Source: JAWCNN01 sp038848005
Lineage (GTDB): Archaea > Thermoproteota > Bathyarchaeia > Bathyarchaeales > Bathycorpusculaceae
Assembly: GCA_038848005.1 (NCBI GenBank)
Contig: JAWCNZ010000020.1
Location: 1-21,600, forward strand
Direction: 5' to 3'
DNA length: 21,600 bases
The stretch's first letter is position 1, and each line of letters opens with the position of its first letter. This document shows, one piece after another, positions 7,762 through 15,445 of the stretch. The position numbers and the translations under genes were made by a program. The notes under the pieces are model-generated. The model searched no databases. It saw only the letters and a list, made by a program, of their open reading frames with translations, and was not told the DNA's origin.

Positions 7762-9086
7762 TGATACAGGTGCTTTATGCCCTCATCGTTGGAATCATAG
7801 TTTCTTTTGTAGGCATAAGCATTTATATCACTAGACGCTATTTCAAAACCAAAGACAAATCTGACTTTTATTTCGGCACTACCTGTTGTTTATGGGCTGT
7901 AGCCTCAGTTTTTGGCGCCATAGCGCAGCTTGCGCCTCCCGGCAATGGCTTGTTTTTGTTTAAATGCTTTTATCGAACTATGATTACTGTGGTGTCGCTT
8001 GGCTACTTGTTTTTAAACTTTTTTGCACTCGTTTCAACTAAAGATGGAGACAGAAAAGGAAGCATCATGGTGTATTCAGCAGCTATTTTCGTTGTAATGT
8101 GTTTTGTTTGGGTTTTTGACCTCGCAACAACACTTGACGCAATAACAATATTTGAGTTGCCAAGCTTGTATAAGCCGCCAATTGGACCGCCAGTAACAGA
8201 AGCTCTTATTACATTGTTTGGCGTGTTAGCCTTTTATCCAGCCTACCTATTTTTCAAAGCATTTAAATCTGCAAAGGAAAAGAACATAAAAATGAAATCT
8301 TTTCTGATGGGTTTCGCCATAACTTTTGGAACGCTGGGTTTCTCCATGGAAATAGCCAACGCAGTTCATTATTTGCTTTACAGGTCTATGATATTCCTCG
8401 CTTGTTTTGTGGGATTTATATCTCAAATAGCCTTCTCAACAGTGCCAACCGTACCAAGCACGGCATACGCTTTTTCAAAAACTCTTAAGTTAGACCATAA
8501 ACAAACGATTGGCAGAAAAGTACTGTTGGAATTTGACCCAGCATCAAATTATGAAAAAGCTATTATGAACTTCGTCGCTGAAGCCGTAGCCAACAATGAA
8601 CAAATATTCGTTTTCACAAGGAAAGGAAGCGCTGTACACTCGGTTTTGCGTGAACATAAAAATGTAAAGTTTTTCTATTTAACGCAGCAACTTTCAATTC
8701 CAAAGGAGGTTTCTGAGAATGAGTTGCTCTTACCTTCAACAGACACTTCGCTTATACTTGGCATTCTAGACAAAACCCTGAGAATTTATCCTTACAGCGT
8801 CGTTAATGTGGTTTTTGACAATTTATCTGACTTAATATTATCCGTGGGTTTTGATAAAACGTATAGTTTCCTTAAATACGCCCTTGAAGTGATGGCATCA
8901 CCAAAAACCACGGTTCTATTTCTGTTGAACAAAACAGCCCATGACCTCCAAACCACATCGAATATAAGAAGCCTATTCAGCGACCAAATATCTTATGGAA
9001 AAGATGGAATGCAAATTATTAAATTATCTCCGATAGAAATTACCATGGTTGAAGCGGGAGTTATGCCCCTAGAACGGAGGGAATAG
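7761..9086 (+). CDS. seven-helix membrane protein with degenerate KaiC-like cytoplasmic domain
   Basis: The product is 441 residues. Hydrophobic segments at about 3-22, 39-61, 68-91, 102-121, 147-167, 181-201 and 206-226 make seven membrane helices, like the sensor modules of archaeal and bacterial membrane kinases. The C-terminal part (about 240-441) starts with VLLEFDPASNYEKAI and continues as alternating strands and helices (EQIFVFTRKGSAV, VVNVVFDNLSDLIL, KTTVLFLLNK, IIKLSPIEITMVEAG). This resembles the inactive RecA/KaiC-like fold of MEDS, DUF835 or DUF7504-type domains. There is no Walker A motif, so ATP hydrolysis is unlikely. I infer a membrane receptor whose tail pairs with the neighbouring active KaiC ATPase. 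The start ATG at 7761 overlaps the small ORF's stop (TAATG) and is preceded by GGTGAAGGG. Confidence 0.8.
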   Translation: MIQVLYALIVGIIVSFVGISIYITRRYFKTKDKSDFYFGTTCCLWAVASVFGAIAQLAPPGNGLFLFKCFYRTMITVVSLGYLFLNFFALVSTKDGDRKGSIMVYSAAIFVVMCFVWVFDLATTLDAITIFELPSLYKPPIGPPVTEALITLFGVLAFYPAYLFFKAFKSAKEKNIKMKSFLMGFAITFGTLGFSMEIANAVHYLLYRSMIFLACFVGFISQIAFSTVPTVPSTAYAFSKTLKLDHKQTIGRKVLLEFDPASNYEKAIMNFVAEAVANNEQIFVFTRKGSAVHSVLREHKNVKFFYLTQQLSIPKEVSENELLLPSTDTSLILGILDKTLRIYPYSVVNVVFDNLSDLILSVGFDKTYSFLKYALEVMASPKTTVLFLLNKTAHDLQTTSNIRSLFSDQISYGKDGMQIIKLSPIEITMVEAGVMPLERRE

Positions 9087-9090
9087 CAAA

Positions 9091-9414
9091 ATGGCGGAGA
9101 AAACTAAAAGTTTTGATGAAATTCTCGCTGAGGCTGTGGATGAGGGGTTAAAAACTTTGGGTGAAAGTGGCAAACAAATGATTTTCTTTTATCTTGAAAA
9201 GGACTTCTCCCTCAGAAAAGATGAAATTGCCAAGAATCCAGAAGCGCTCTCTCAAGGGCTTGAAAAAATATTTAAAGCTGGCGCTTCGGTGCTTGAAAAA
9301 ATTATTATAGAAAAGCTATATTTGAAACTAGGGTTAAAATACAAGGAAAAAAGCAACTTCTCGTTTATCGATTATGTGAAAAAGGCAAAGGAGGAAGCGC
9401 AGAAAAACCTCTAA
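9091..9414 (+). CDS. small helical output-domain-like protein (NitrOD5-like)
   Basis: The product is 107 residues, helical and charged, with no Cys and no membrane segment. Features are FDEILAEAVDEGLKTLGESG near the start, a middle segment FYLEKDFSLRKDEI, and IFKAGASVLEKIIIEKLYLK towards the end. This pattern resembles the small archaeal output domain named NitrOD5, found with KaiC-like and sensor proteins; I make the family call from memory of the pattern and it needs a profile search. The gene starts 4 bases after the membrane protein's stop with GGAGGG inside the preceding gene as ribosome-binding site, so both are translated from one transcript. Likely role: effector or adaptor of the KaiC/membrane sensor. 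Confidence 0.6.
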   Translation: MAEKTKSFDEILAEAVDEGLKTLGESGKQMIFFYLEKDFSLRKDEIAKNPEALSQGLEKIFKAGASVLEKIIIEKLYLKLGLKYKEKSNFSFIDYVKKAKEEAQKNL

Positions 9415-9464
9415 TGTGGTACACATGCAAATGTTAATTGAAATAAGAAGGCTCGTGCTAGTAA

Positions 9465-10727
9465 ATGTTGCCAGATACCATCAGACTGAAAATGCTCTTG
9501 TATGGTCTTATGCCAGAGTGGACCACGGATTTTGAAGGTTCACTAAAACAAAAATTTGAAGAAACACACCCCAACATCACCGTTGATTTAATTTATGCCG
9601 GCTATAGCAGTTTGTACGATGAAATCGTCAACGTGTTTAAAGAGGGAAATGAGTGCGACCTATTTCTAGTGGATAATATTTGGGTGGCAGATTTCGTGGA
9701 GGCTGGATGGCTTGCAGATGTAACCGAATACGTAACCTCAGAAATCAAAAATATAACAAATGAAACTAAACGCAAAGTTTTTCTGGAAATTCTAAAAACG
9801 ACAGAGTACCCAGACAATTCAGGAAAATATTACGCATGGCCCTGGTTTATGGATGCCAAATACTTGTTTTATAATAAGCTTATGCTTAAAAAGGCTGGGT
9901 TTGACGAACCTCCGAAAACTTTGGATGAACTTTGGAATCAAGCATTAACCATAAAAAAGAAGGGCATAATTAAATATCCGCTTGTTTGGAGTTGGAAACA
10001 ACAGGAATGCCTAATCTGCGACTACACAATTTTGACAGCGCTTTTCGGCGGCAGGCTTGTGAATGAAAATGGAAGACCAGCTTTTAATGAGGGCGGCGGC
10101 GTTAAAGCCTTGGAATGGATGGTGAAATCCATAGATGCAAAACTTACTGGTTGGGCGTCTTTGGCTTTTACAGAGGTTGACGTGTCCCGTGTTTTCGGCG
10201 CGGGCGATGCAGCATTCGCCTTATCTTGGATTTCCTCGTATGAATGTATGAATTACCCGCAAATGCTCGCTGGTTCCTGCGGAATTGCGCGGGTTCCCGG
10301 AAGCGACATTTTGCCAGAAGGTGTATCCGTCAACGGCGCAATGTCCGTTGGTATATCGCCTAAATGTAAAAGTGTCGATGCAGCGGTGGAATTTGCAAAA
10401 TTTTGGGTGGGTTTAGATTCAGAAAGAGCCTACGCCGAATTTCTTTTTCCAACGTGGATGCGAATATTTGAGGTTCCACAGTTTTTCCGTGATGGTATAT
10501 ACGACATCCTAGAAGTGGTGAAATATCAATATTCACATTTAATTAGTAGACCAAAAATTCCAAATTACATGATTCTTTCTAAAGAACTGCAACAAGCCAT
10601 TCACGAAGCCTTAACGAAAGTTAAATCTCCGCAGGAGGCTTTGAACGATGCTGCTAGACGATTTATGTCAAATGCGGCTTTACGAAGCAGTTTATCTGTT
10701 GAAGCAAGCGTCAACCAAATCATTTAA
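9465..10727 (+). CDS. solute-binding protein family 1 domain, no signal peptide (paralogue 2)
   Basis: The product is 420 residues and is a clear paralogue of the protein encoded at 5732-6940: LYDEIV, DLFLVDNIWVADFVEAGWL, YAWPWFMDAKYLFYNKLML, PAFNEGGGVKALEWMVKSI, ILPEGVSVNGAMSVGISPKC and QEALNDAARRFMSN all match. It keeps the whole two-lobed sugar-binding fold but has no signal peptide. An in-frame TAA at 9462-9464 directly abuts the ATG, so no leader can be hidden upstream. It has an extra polar C-terminal tail of about 18 residues (from NAALRSSLSVEASV on). The ribosome-binding site is weak (AAGAAGG, rather far upstream). It lies 50 bases after the output-domain-like gene in the same direction. 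It shares a 45-base identical DNA block with the first copy. Confidence 0.88.
   Translation: MLPDTIRLKMLLYGLMPEWTTDFEGSLKQKFEETHPNITVDLIYAGYSSLYDEIVNVFKEGNECDLFLVDNIWVADFVEAGWLADVTEYVTSEIKNITNETKRKVFLEILKTTEYPDNSGKYYAWPWFMDAKYLFYNKLMLKKAGFDEPPKTLDELWNQALTIKKKGIIKYPLVWSWKQQECLICDYTILTALFGGRLVNENGRPAFNEGGGVKALEWMVKSIDAKLTGWASLAFTEVDVSRVFGAGDAAFALSWISSYECMNYPQMLAGSCGIARVPGSDILPEGVSVNGAMSVGISPKCKSVDAAVEFAKFWVGLDSERAYAEFLFPTWMRIFEVPQFFRDGIYDILEVVKYQYSHLISRPKIPNYMILSKELQQAIHEALTKVKSPQEALNDAARRFMSNAALRSSLSVEASVNQII
9906..9950 (+). repeat. 45-base identical block shared with 6170-6214
   Basis: This is the second copy of the identical block inside paralogue 2. Divergence resumes immediately on both sides (for example CCCTAAAAAGG against CCATAAAAAAG just after it). 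This points to local gene conversion or recombination between the paralogues rather than uniform conservation. Confidence 0.9.
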
Positions 10728-10858
10728 CTGCGCCGTTGCCACACATTGGACATGCTCGCTCTGCACGGCATTAAATTTCCGAAAGCTCGTAGGTTATGTA
10801 CTTTGCCGTCGAGATAGGATTTCCCCTGTAACGTTTCACATCTTCCGCAATGCCTCAT
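10720..10858 (-). pseudogene. decayed small zinc-ribbon protein gene
   Basis: From ATG at 10858 the minus strand reads MRHCGRCETLQGKSYLDGK with a CxxC pair. Shifting frame by one base, it continues YITYELSEI, an in-frame TAA, then CRAERACPMCGNGAVK and a TGA at 10720-10722. The two CxxC knuckles (CGRC and CPMC) with about 35 residues between them make a typical archaeal zinc-ribbon protein of about 46 residues. It is broken by one frameshift and one stop. Its 3' end overlaps the last 8 bases of the convergent solute-binding protein gene. Function before decay is unknown. The alternative, that this is chance, is less likely given the two knuckles at the expected spacing. Confidence 0.55.
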
Positions 10859-10918
10859 TTTGATAGTTAATGTTAATTGCTTTAAATGTTAAGTTTTAAG
10901 TGTTTTGAGGTTAAAGTT

Positions 10919-11320
10919 ATGCCGATAAAATATTTCAAAGCCTTAGACGTGAAAAAACGTGTTGACGAAATTGCGGAAGCACTTGACTTGTTTCATGTTG
11001 TTCCCCAATTCGTTTTTTGTGTAAGAAGCAAAGGCTCAAAATCCACGCGGACAATAGCGCGCATCCACGGTTTAGGCAAAATTTGGCAGGAAACTCTCAA
11101 CCTCCCACCATACTACATAATAGAGGTTATTTCCGAACGTTATGATAAACTATCAGAAGAGCAGAAAGAAAAAACTTTGATTCATGAACTGTTGCATATT
11201 CCTCATGGATTTTCTGGAGGTTTCCGCCCCCATAGAGGCTACATAAACAACGAGATAGTTGAAAGGCTTTACAGAAAACTGAAGAAAGATAGGGTTGCCC
11301 GTTTTGATGAAGGTTTTTAA
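10919..11320 (+). CDS. putative zinc metallopeptidase (HELLH motif)
   Basis: The product is 133 residues. The zinc-binding motif HELLH is at 89-93, followed by IPHGFSGGFRPHRG, where His96 or His105 could be the third ligand. It is a small archaeal putative metallopeptidase type; such short proteins are often annotated from the motif alone and the substrate is unknown. The N-terminal part (MPIKYFKALDVKKRVDEIA) is a charged helix, and a WQETLNLPPYYIIEVISERY segment precedes the motif. I chose the ATG at 10919 because GAGGTT lies about 8 bases upstream and a TTTAAAT element about 30 bases further; the frame could extend to 10886. It lies 32 bases upstream of the topoisomerase gene in the same direction, so the two are probably co-transcribed. 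Confidence 0.8.
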   Translation: MPIKYFKALDVKKRVDEIAEALDLFHVVPQFVFCVRSKGSKSTRTIARIHGLGKIWQETLNLPPYYIIEVISERYDKLSEEQKEKTLIHELLHIPHGFSGGFRPHRGYINNEIVERLYRKLKKDRVARFDEGF

Positions 11321-11352
11321 GTCACTTAAACAATGGAAAAGAAAAACGCAGA

Positions 11353-12996
11353 ATGGGATGCGCCACGGCAAAACGAGTATTGAAGACTTTACGACATAAC
11401 GGCGTTTACGTTCCCCCCTATGAGTACAAAGGATTCTCAATAAAAATTATGGGACACACTATAAAGCTTAGCCCAAAAACTGAGCAGATGGCTGTGGCTT
11501 GGGTAAAGAAAATACAGTCAGCGTCGCCCCCGGACAAAGTTTTCTACAAAAACTTCATGACCGACTTTATAGAACAGCTTAAAATAGAAAATAAAAAACA
11601 GTTAGACTTTCTTGAGAAATTTCTTTTCGAGCACATACGTGAAATAGAAAAAGATGATTTCTCAATTCAAAACGCCGTCGTTGACTTTTCAGAAATTATT
11701 GCGTATTTAGAGCAAGAAAAAATAAGAAAGGAAAACATGAGTAAAAGGGAAAAGAAAAAGCTTACAAAACAGCGTAAAAAGCAAAGAGAAGCCCTAAAGA
11801 AAAAGTTTGGTTATGCAATTGTTGATGGAAAACGGGTTGAAATAGCCAACTGGACAGCCGAACCCTCATGCATTTTTTCTGGGAGGGGCGACCATCCGAG
11901 AAGGGGGAAATGGAAGGAAGGACCAAGCGAAGAAGACATAATCCTAAACCTTTCTCCTGACAGCCCAAAACCGGAGGGAAACTGGAAAGCCATTGTTTGG
12001 GAACCAGACAAGCTTTACATAGCCAAATGGCAAGACAAACTCACTGGAAAAATAAAATATGTTTGGTTTTCAGATTCCGCCTTTCTCAAGCAAAGTAAAG
12101 AGAAGGAAAAATTCAAAAGAGCTGAAAAACTTGAGAAGGCAATTCCAAAAATTGAAGCTCACATAATGAAAAATTTGGATTCTAAAAATGAGGAGAGACG
12201 TAAAATAGCCACTGTGTGTTGGCTTATACACGCCGTGAACATGAGAGTCGGCGACGAAAAAGACCCGGGAGAAGCCGACACTGTCGGCGCCATCACATTA
12301 AGACCTGAACACATAAAAATAGAAGGCGACGTCATCCACTTTGACTTTTTAGGAAAAGACTGTGTCCGATGGATTAAACAAGTGAAGGCTCCGCCAAGCG
12401 TCATCAGAAACATTGAACATTACGCCAAAACATGCAGAGAATATCTTTTCGAGGGAATAAACTCTAAAAAAGTTGCGAGGTTTCTTTCGGAGAAAATGGA
12501 TGGTTTAACCGCCAAAGTTTTTAGGACTTGGAGAACCACAAAAGCTGTTAAGGAGTATTTGGACAATTGCCCGGTCAAGAAAGACGATGCTGACTACGTT
12601 AAGGTGTTTCATGCGAAAATGGCTAATTTGAAAGGAGCCGAAATTGCCAATCATAAGAGGAAGGTTCCAAACAACTTTGATGAAAGACTAGCCAAAAAGG
12701 AAGCTAGGCTTAAGCAACTTGAACAAGAATTAAAAGAGAAGAAAAGGCAAGGAAAGAAAACCGATGCGGTTCTTAATAGAATCCAGAAAACCAAGCTGGA
12801 CATTGAGTTAATGAAGAATACAAAAGAGTATAATTTGACAACTTCGCTGAAATCTTATATTGACCCGAGGGTTTATGCGAAATGGGCTGCTGAAGTGGAA
12901 GCGCCCATCGACAAAATATACTCCAAAGCCTTGAGGAAAAAGTACAGTTGGGCCTTAAACAAACTGCTTAGGGCGTATAGCTTAAAGAAAAAGTAA
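11353..12996 (+). CDS. DNA topoisomerase IB (eukaryote-like)
   Basis: The product is 547 residues, close to other archaeal type IB enzymes and shorter than the eukaryotic ones because it lacks their long N-terminal region. It relaxes supercoils by nicking one strand through a 3'-phosphotyrosine. The N-terminal DNA-binding core is KTLRHNGVYVPPYEYKG and on. The catalytic set is complete: Arg298 in NMRVGDEKD, Lys335 in FLGKDCVRW, Arg391 in VFRTWRTT, His434 in IANHKRKVP, and the nucleophile Tyr502 in LKSYIDPR. A coiled-coil linker (about 443-485) lies between His434 and Tyr502, as in eukaryotic enzymes. The ATG at 11353 is chosen although its ribosome-binding site is weak; a TTG at 11380 (MKTLRHNG) would match homologues' starts about as well. 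It is convergent with the aRF1 gene, stops 5 bases apart. Confidence 0.95.
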   Translation: MGCATAKRVLKTLRHNGVYVPPYEYKGFSIKIMGHTIKLSPKTEQMAVAWVKKIQSASPPDKVFYKNFMTDFIEQLKIENKKQLDFLEKFLFEHIREIEKDDFSIQNAVVDFSEIIAYLEQEKIRKENMSKREKKKLTKQRKKQREALKKKFGYAIVDGKRVEIANWTAEPSCIFSGRGDHPRRGKWKEGPSEEDIILNLSPDSPKPEGNWKAIVWEPDKLYIAKWQDKLTGKIKYVWFSDSAFLKQSKEKEKFKRAEKLEKAIPKIEAHIMKNLDSKNEERRKIATVCWLIHAVNMRVGDEKDPGEADTVGAITLRPEHIKIEGDVIHFDFLGKDCVRWIKQVKAPPSVIRNIEHYAKTCREYLFEGINSKKVARFLSEKMDGLTAKVFRTWRTTKAVKEYLDNCPVKKDDADYVKVFHAKMANLKGAEIANHKRKVPNNFDERLAKKEARLKQLEQELKEKKRQGKKTDAVLNRIQKTKLDIELMKNTKEYNLTTSLKSYIDPRVYAKWAAEVEAPIDKIYSKALRKKYSWALNKLLRAYSLKKK

Positions 12997-13001
12997 CGGC
13001 T

Positions 13002-14267
13002 TCATTCATTTTGCAATTTAAACCTAAGGATTGCTGCCATTCCGCCGAAGGAGTTTTTAAGCATTTGTCCCTCTTCGGTTTCGCTGGAAATCATTTCAAC
13101 TTCAGTGTTTGTGTATTCCGCTAACTTGGCGAAATTTTCTATCAACTCTTGTGTTTCGGCTATGGCTAAAGCTGGAGATTTACATTTTGGACAAGGCTTT
13201 CCATAAAGGCTTTGCTCAAAACTCATTAGTGTTTGGCTTTTTATGGTTTGCTGTTCTTCGTAGCCGCAGGCGTTACATCTCACTTTAACCCTTACTATGT
13301 CTAAACCTTCAGAAAGCAACAAAACACGGACGGCTCCAGCCTCCAAAGCCTTTCTGACCTCTTCTTCGCCGTATGTTGCCATTCCAGTGTCATGCCCAAC
13401 CTCATACAAAAACTGTTGCATCACTTGTTTTTCTTCTATGTAGCGAACTTTTCGCATGATTTCTGGAGCTTTCTCCACAACTTCTTTCACGCCTTGCTCA
13501 TCCACGTAAGCCGTGTCAATAACGTCAATAACCTTCTCCTTTAACATATAATTCAAGTAATCGCCCTTTTCAAAATCGTATTTTGTTGGACCCGGACCCG
13601 CAATTATTAAGCCCTTCAAGTTTTCAATTGCCAAAAACGTTTCGTTGGCGTGCTCGCCTACCCGCCTAAAATATTCTTGAAGCCTCATCTCCCGCAGTCT
13701 TTCAAATCTTCTGGCTGATTGCCCACCAGCACGTGTTTTTCCAGGCACTCCTGAAGTTACTTCCCTAACTATTTCAAGTCTTCTGCCCTGCAAAGTGGCA
13801 AGTGTCGCCGCTGAAGCGTCTATGAGGAGTATGCCATAAGTTTCCTTTTCCCTAAGCAGTTCTTGTAGGTGTTCCGTGTGAAACCGCGAATCGCACCTGT
13901 AAAGGTACACGTTTATTGGTTCTGGCGGAGTAATAACGTAAGTTTCAATTTTTTCGCTTCCAGCGCCGTTTTGCGGGATTGCACCGCAGAAAATTACAAG
14001 TCCGTTTTCTGGAGTCTCCTTAAACAGTTTGAGGCGTTGTTGAACCTTTACGATTGCGTCTTGAACGTTTTTGCGTGTGGTTGTAGATTTAATGTTTGAT
14101 GCGGTGCCATACTCGTCTCTAAGCATATTCATAACTTCGCTTATCTGCTTTCCAGGCGGAACATAAAGCGAAATGAGTTCTGTTCCACGTCCCTCTTTGT
14201 TAGCCAGCGTGCTCAGTACTTTTTTAAGCCTAAACAGTTCCAGTGAAGTTCTTTTTGTAGTGCTCAC
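13002..14267 (-). CDS. prf1: peptide chain release factor aRF1
   Basis: The product is 421 residues, the archaeal/eukaryotic class I release factor that reads all three stop codons and triggers peptide release. Domain 1 has the stop-codon-reading motifs NIKS (58-61) and YRCDSRF (123-129). The GGQ hydrolysis loop is at 181-183 in GKTRAGGQSARRFERLR. Domain 3 contains a minidomain with a CNACGYE/CPKC zinc ribbon, present in archaeal aRF1. The start is GTG at 14267 (MSTTKRTSLELFRLKKVL); a ribosome-binding site is not obvious. The gene follows mch by 69 bases in the same direction and may be read from the same transcript, though the functions are unrelated. Confidence 0.97.
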   Translation of the reverse strand: MSTTKRTSLELFRLKKVLSTLANKEGRGTELISLYVPPGKQISEVMNMLRDEYGTASNIKSTTTRKNVQDAIVKVQQRLKLFKETPENGLVIFCGAIPQNGAGSEKIETYVITPPEPINVYLYRCDSRFHTEHLQELLREKETYGILLIDASAATLATLQGRRLEIVREVTSGVPGKTRAGGQSARRFERLREMRLQEYFRRVGEHANETFLAIENLKGLIIAGPGPTKYDFEKGDYLNYMLKEKVIDVIDTAYVDEQGVKEVVEKAPEIMRKVRYIEEKQVMQQFLYEVGHDTGMATYGEEEVRKALEAGAVRVLLLSEGLDIVRVKVRCNACGYEEQQTIKSQTLMSFEQSLYGKPCPKCKSPALAIAETQELIENFAKLAEYTNTEVEMISSETEEGQMLKNSFGGMAAILRFKLQNE

Positions 14268-14336
14268 CAGCTTTCACTCTGAAATTTTAATTAAACAATG
14301 ATGAAGCCTCAAATAAGAGTTTAGGAGCGGATGTGG

Positions 14337-15314
14337 CTAAGTGATTTCTAAAACTTCTTTTAAAAAAGCTTTGTATGGACCGAGTTTTCCACCGTAATTG
14401 CCAGCTGAAATCATAACAACACCCGAAATGCCCGCGGCAGCCTTAACCCCTACGCTCATAGCCTTCTTAACAGCTTCAACAGTCAAACCATTAATAACAA
14501 TTTCATAAACACAGTTCACGTTTTCTGGCAGCTGCGAATCGTTTACAAGCGTTTTTAAGCTTGGACAAAAGGGATGATTTGTTGAAGCCTTAAGCTTATA
14601 TTTTAATGAACCAGCCTTTGAGCCTGAACGGCAAATTCCGCCTGGAAAAGGCAAAATAACTTCGCTTGTTTTTGTTTTGATGGCTTGAGCGGCTTCTTCC
14701 GCAGCTTTAAGCCCAACGCTTTTGTCTTTGGCTAGAATGAGAAAGTTTCCGCCGGCTACGGCTTCCACAGCTCCGAAAGAGTCTTCCACTATAAATTCGC
14801 CTTCCATAACTGGTATTCTCCAAACCTTCCTGTCTCCAACAATGCCTTTTCCTTGGAACCCATCGCCGAAGTATCTTAGGCTTCTGCCAACCTTCAACTT
14901 TCTTTTTGCGTTTGGCAAGGCGTCAAAAGCCGCTGTTGTAGGACAAGTCATAACGCATTGCCCAATGCGAAGTATCATCTGATTTTTTAATTCAAGCCTG
15001 CTGCGATTGTATATTTGGATTAAAATGCCAACACGGTTGTCTGGGGTTTCATTTGCTGGTACAAAACGTTCTATGCCCGCTTCGGCTGGCGACATGATAA
15101 TGCTTGTTGCAAAGCCCGTGGCTGCTGTTGCCGCTGTTAAAGCCCAATCGGCATTGTCCGCAGTTATTAATATGCGTCCAGCCCACATTGGAAACATTTC
15201 AGCAAACGTGTCCACCACCGTGCAAGTGTTTCCAGTTTGGCGATGTTGAACCCTAAACCATTTATCGCCGTGCTCCACAATTTGAAGCGTGTTTTCTGTG
15301 GATTTCTGTGACAT
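14337..15314 (-). CDS. mch: methenyltetrahydromethanopterin cyclohydrolase
   Basis: The product is 325 residues, the family's usual length. Mch interconverts 5-formyl- and 5,10-methenyl-tetrahydromethanopterin in the archaeal C1 (Wood-Ljungdahl methyl or formaldehyde-oxidising) branch in the cytoplasm. Family blocks visible: GFATSIIMSPAEAGIERFVP near the N-terminus, NRVGILIQIYNRSRLEL, GQCVMTCPTTAAFDALP, RYFGDGFQGKG and FGAVEAVAGGNFLI, then a C-terminal block ending GVVMISAGNYGGKLGPY. I prefer the ATG at 15314 (MSQKSTENTLQIVE) over the TTG at 15326; an AAGGAG element lies too far upstream to decide it. It lies 131 bases downstream of the mtdB-like gene and is read in the same direction, so the two consecutive pathway steps are neighbours. 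Confidence 0.96.
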   Translation of the reverse strand: MSQKSTENTLQIVEHGDKWFRVQHRQTGNTCTVVDTFAEMFPMWAGRILITADNADWALTAATAATGFATSIIMSPAEAGIERFVPANETPDNRVGILIQIYNRSRLELKNQMILRIGQCVMTCPTTAAFDALPNAKRKLKVGRSLRYFGDGFQGKGIVGDRKVWRIPVMEGEFIVEDSFGAVEAVAGGNFLILAKDKSVGLKAAEEAAQAIKTKTSEVILPFPGGICRSGSKAGSLKYKLKASTNHPFCPSLKTLVNDSQLPENVNCVYEIVINGLTVEAVKKAMSVGVKAAAGISGVVMISAGNYGGKLGPYKAFLKEVLEIT

Positions 15315-15445
15315 TTTTAAAACCAATCTTAATAACTTCGCATCTCCTTAAGAGTTTTCGCTGTTCTTACCGCAAACACCACCATACAATAGCCGCCCGT
15401 CAAGAAGTCAAAAACGAATTACGTAACCTACGCTTGTTATCCTTC

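Noticed and set aside
5732..10727. Reading the run as an ABC sugar transporter
   Set aside because: No permease with several helices and EAA loop, no transport-type ATPase, and no signal peptide on either binding protein.
10648..10863. 71-codon plus-strand frame
   Set aside because: It overlaps the end of the second solute-binding protein in another frame and is antisense to the zinc-ribbon remnant; no ribosome-binding site.
11333..11383. 16-codon frame starting MEKKNAEWDAPRQ ahead of topoisomerase IB
   Set aside because: It stops early and lies in a different frame from the topoisomerase; homologues begin near KTLRHNG, so it is probably chance, although it could hint at a different N-terminus if a base is missing.
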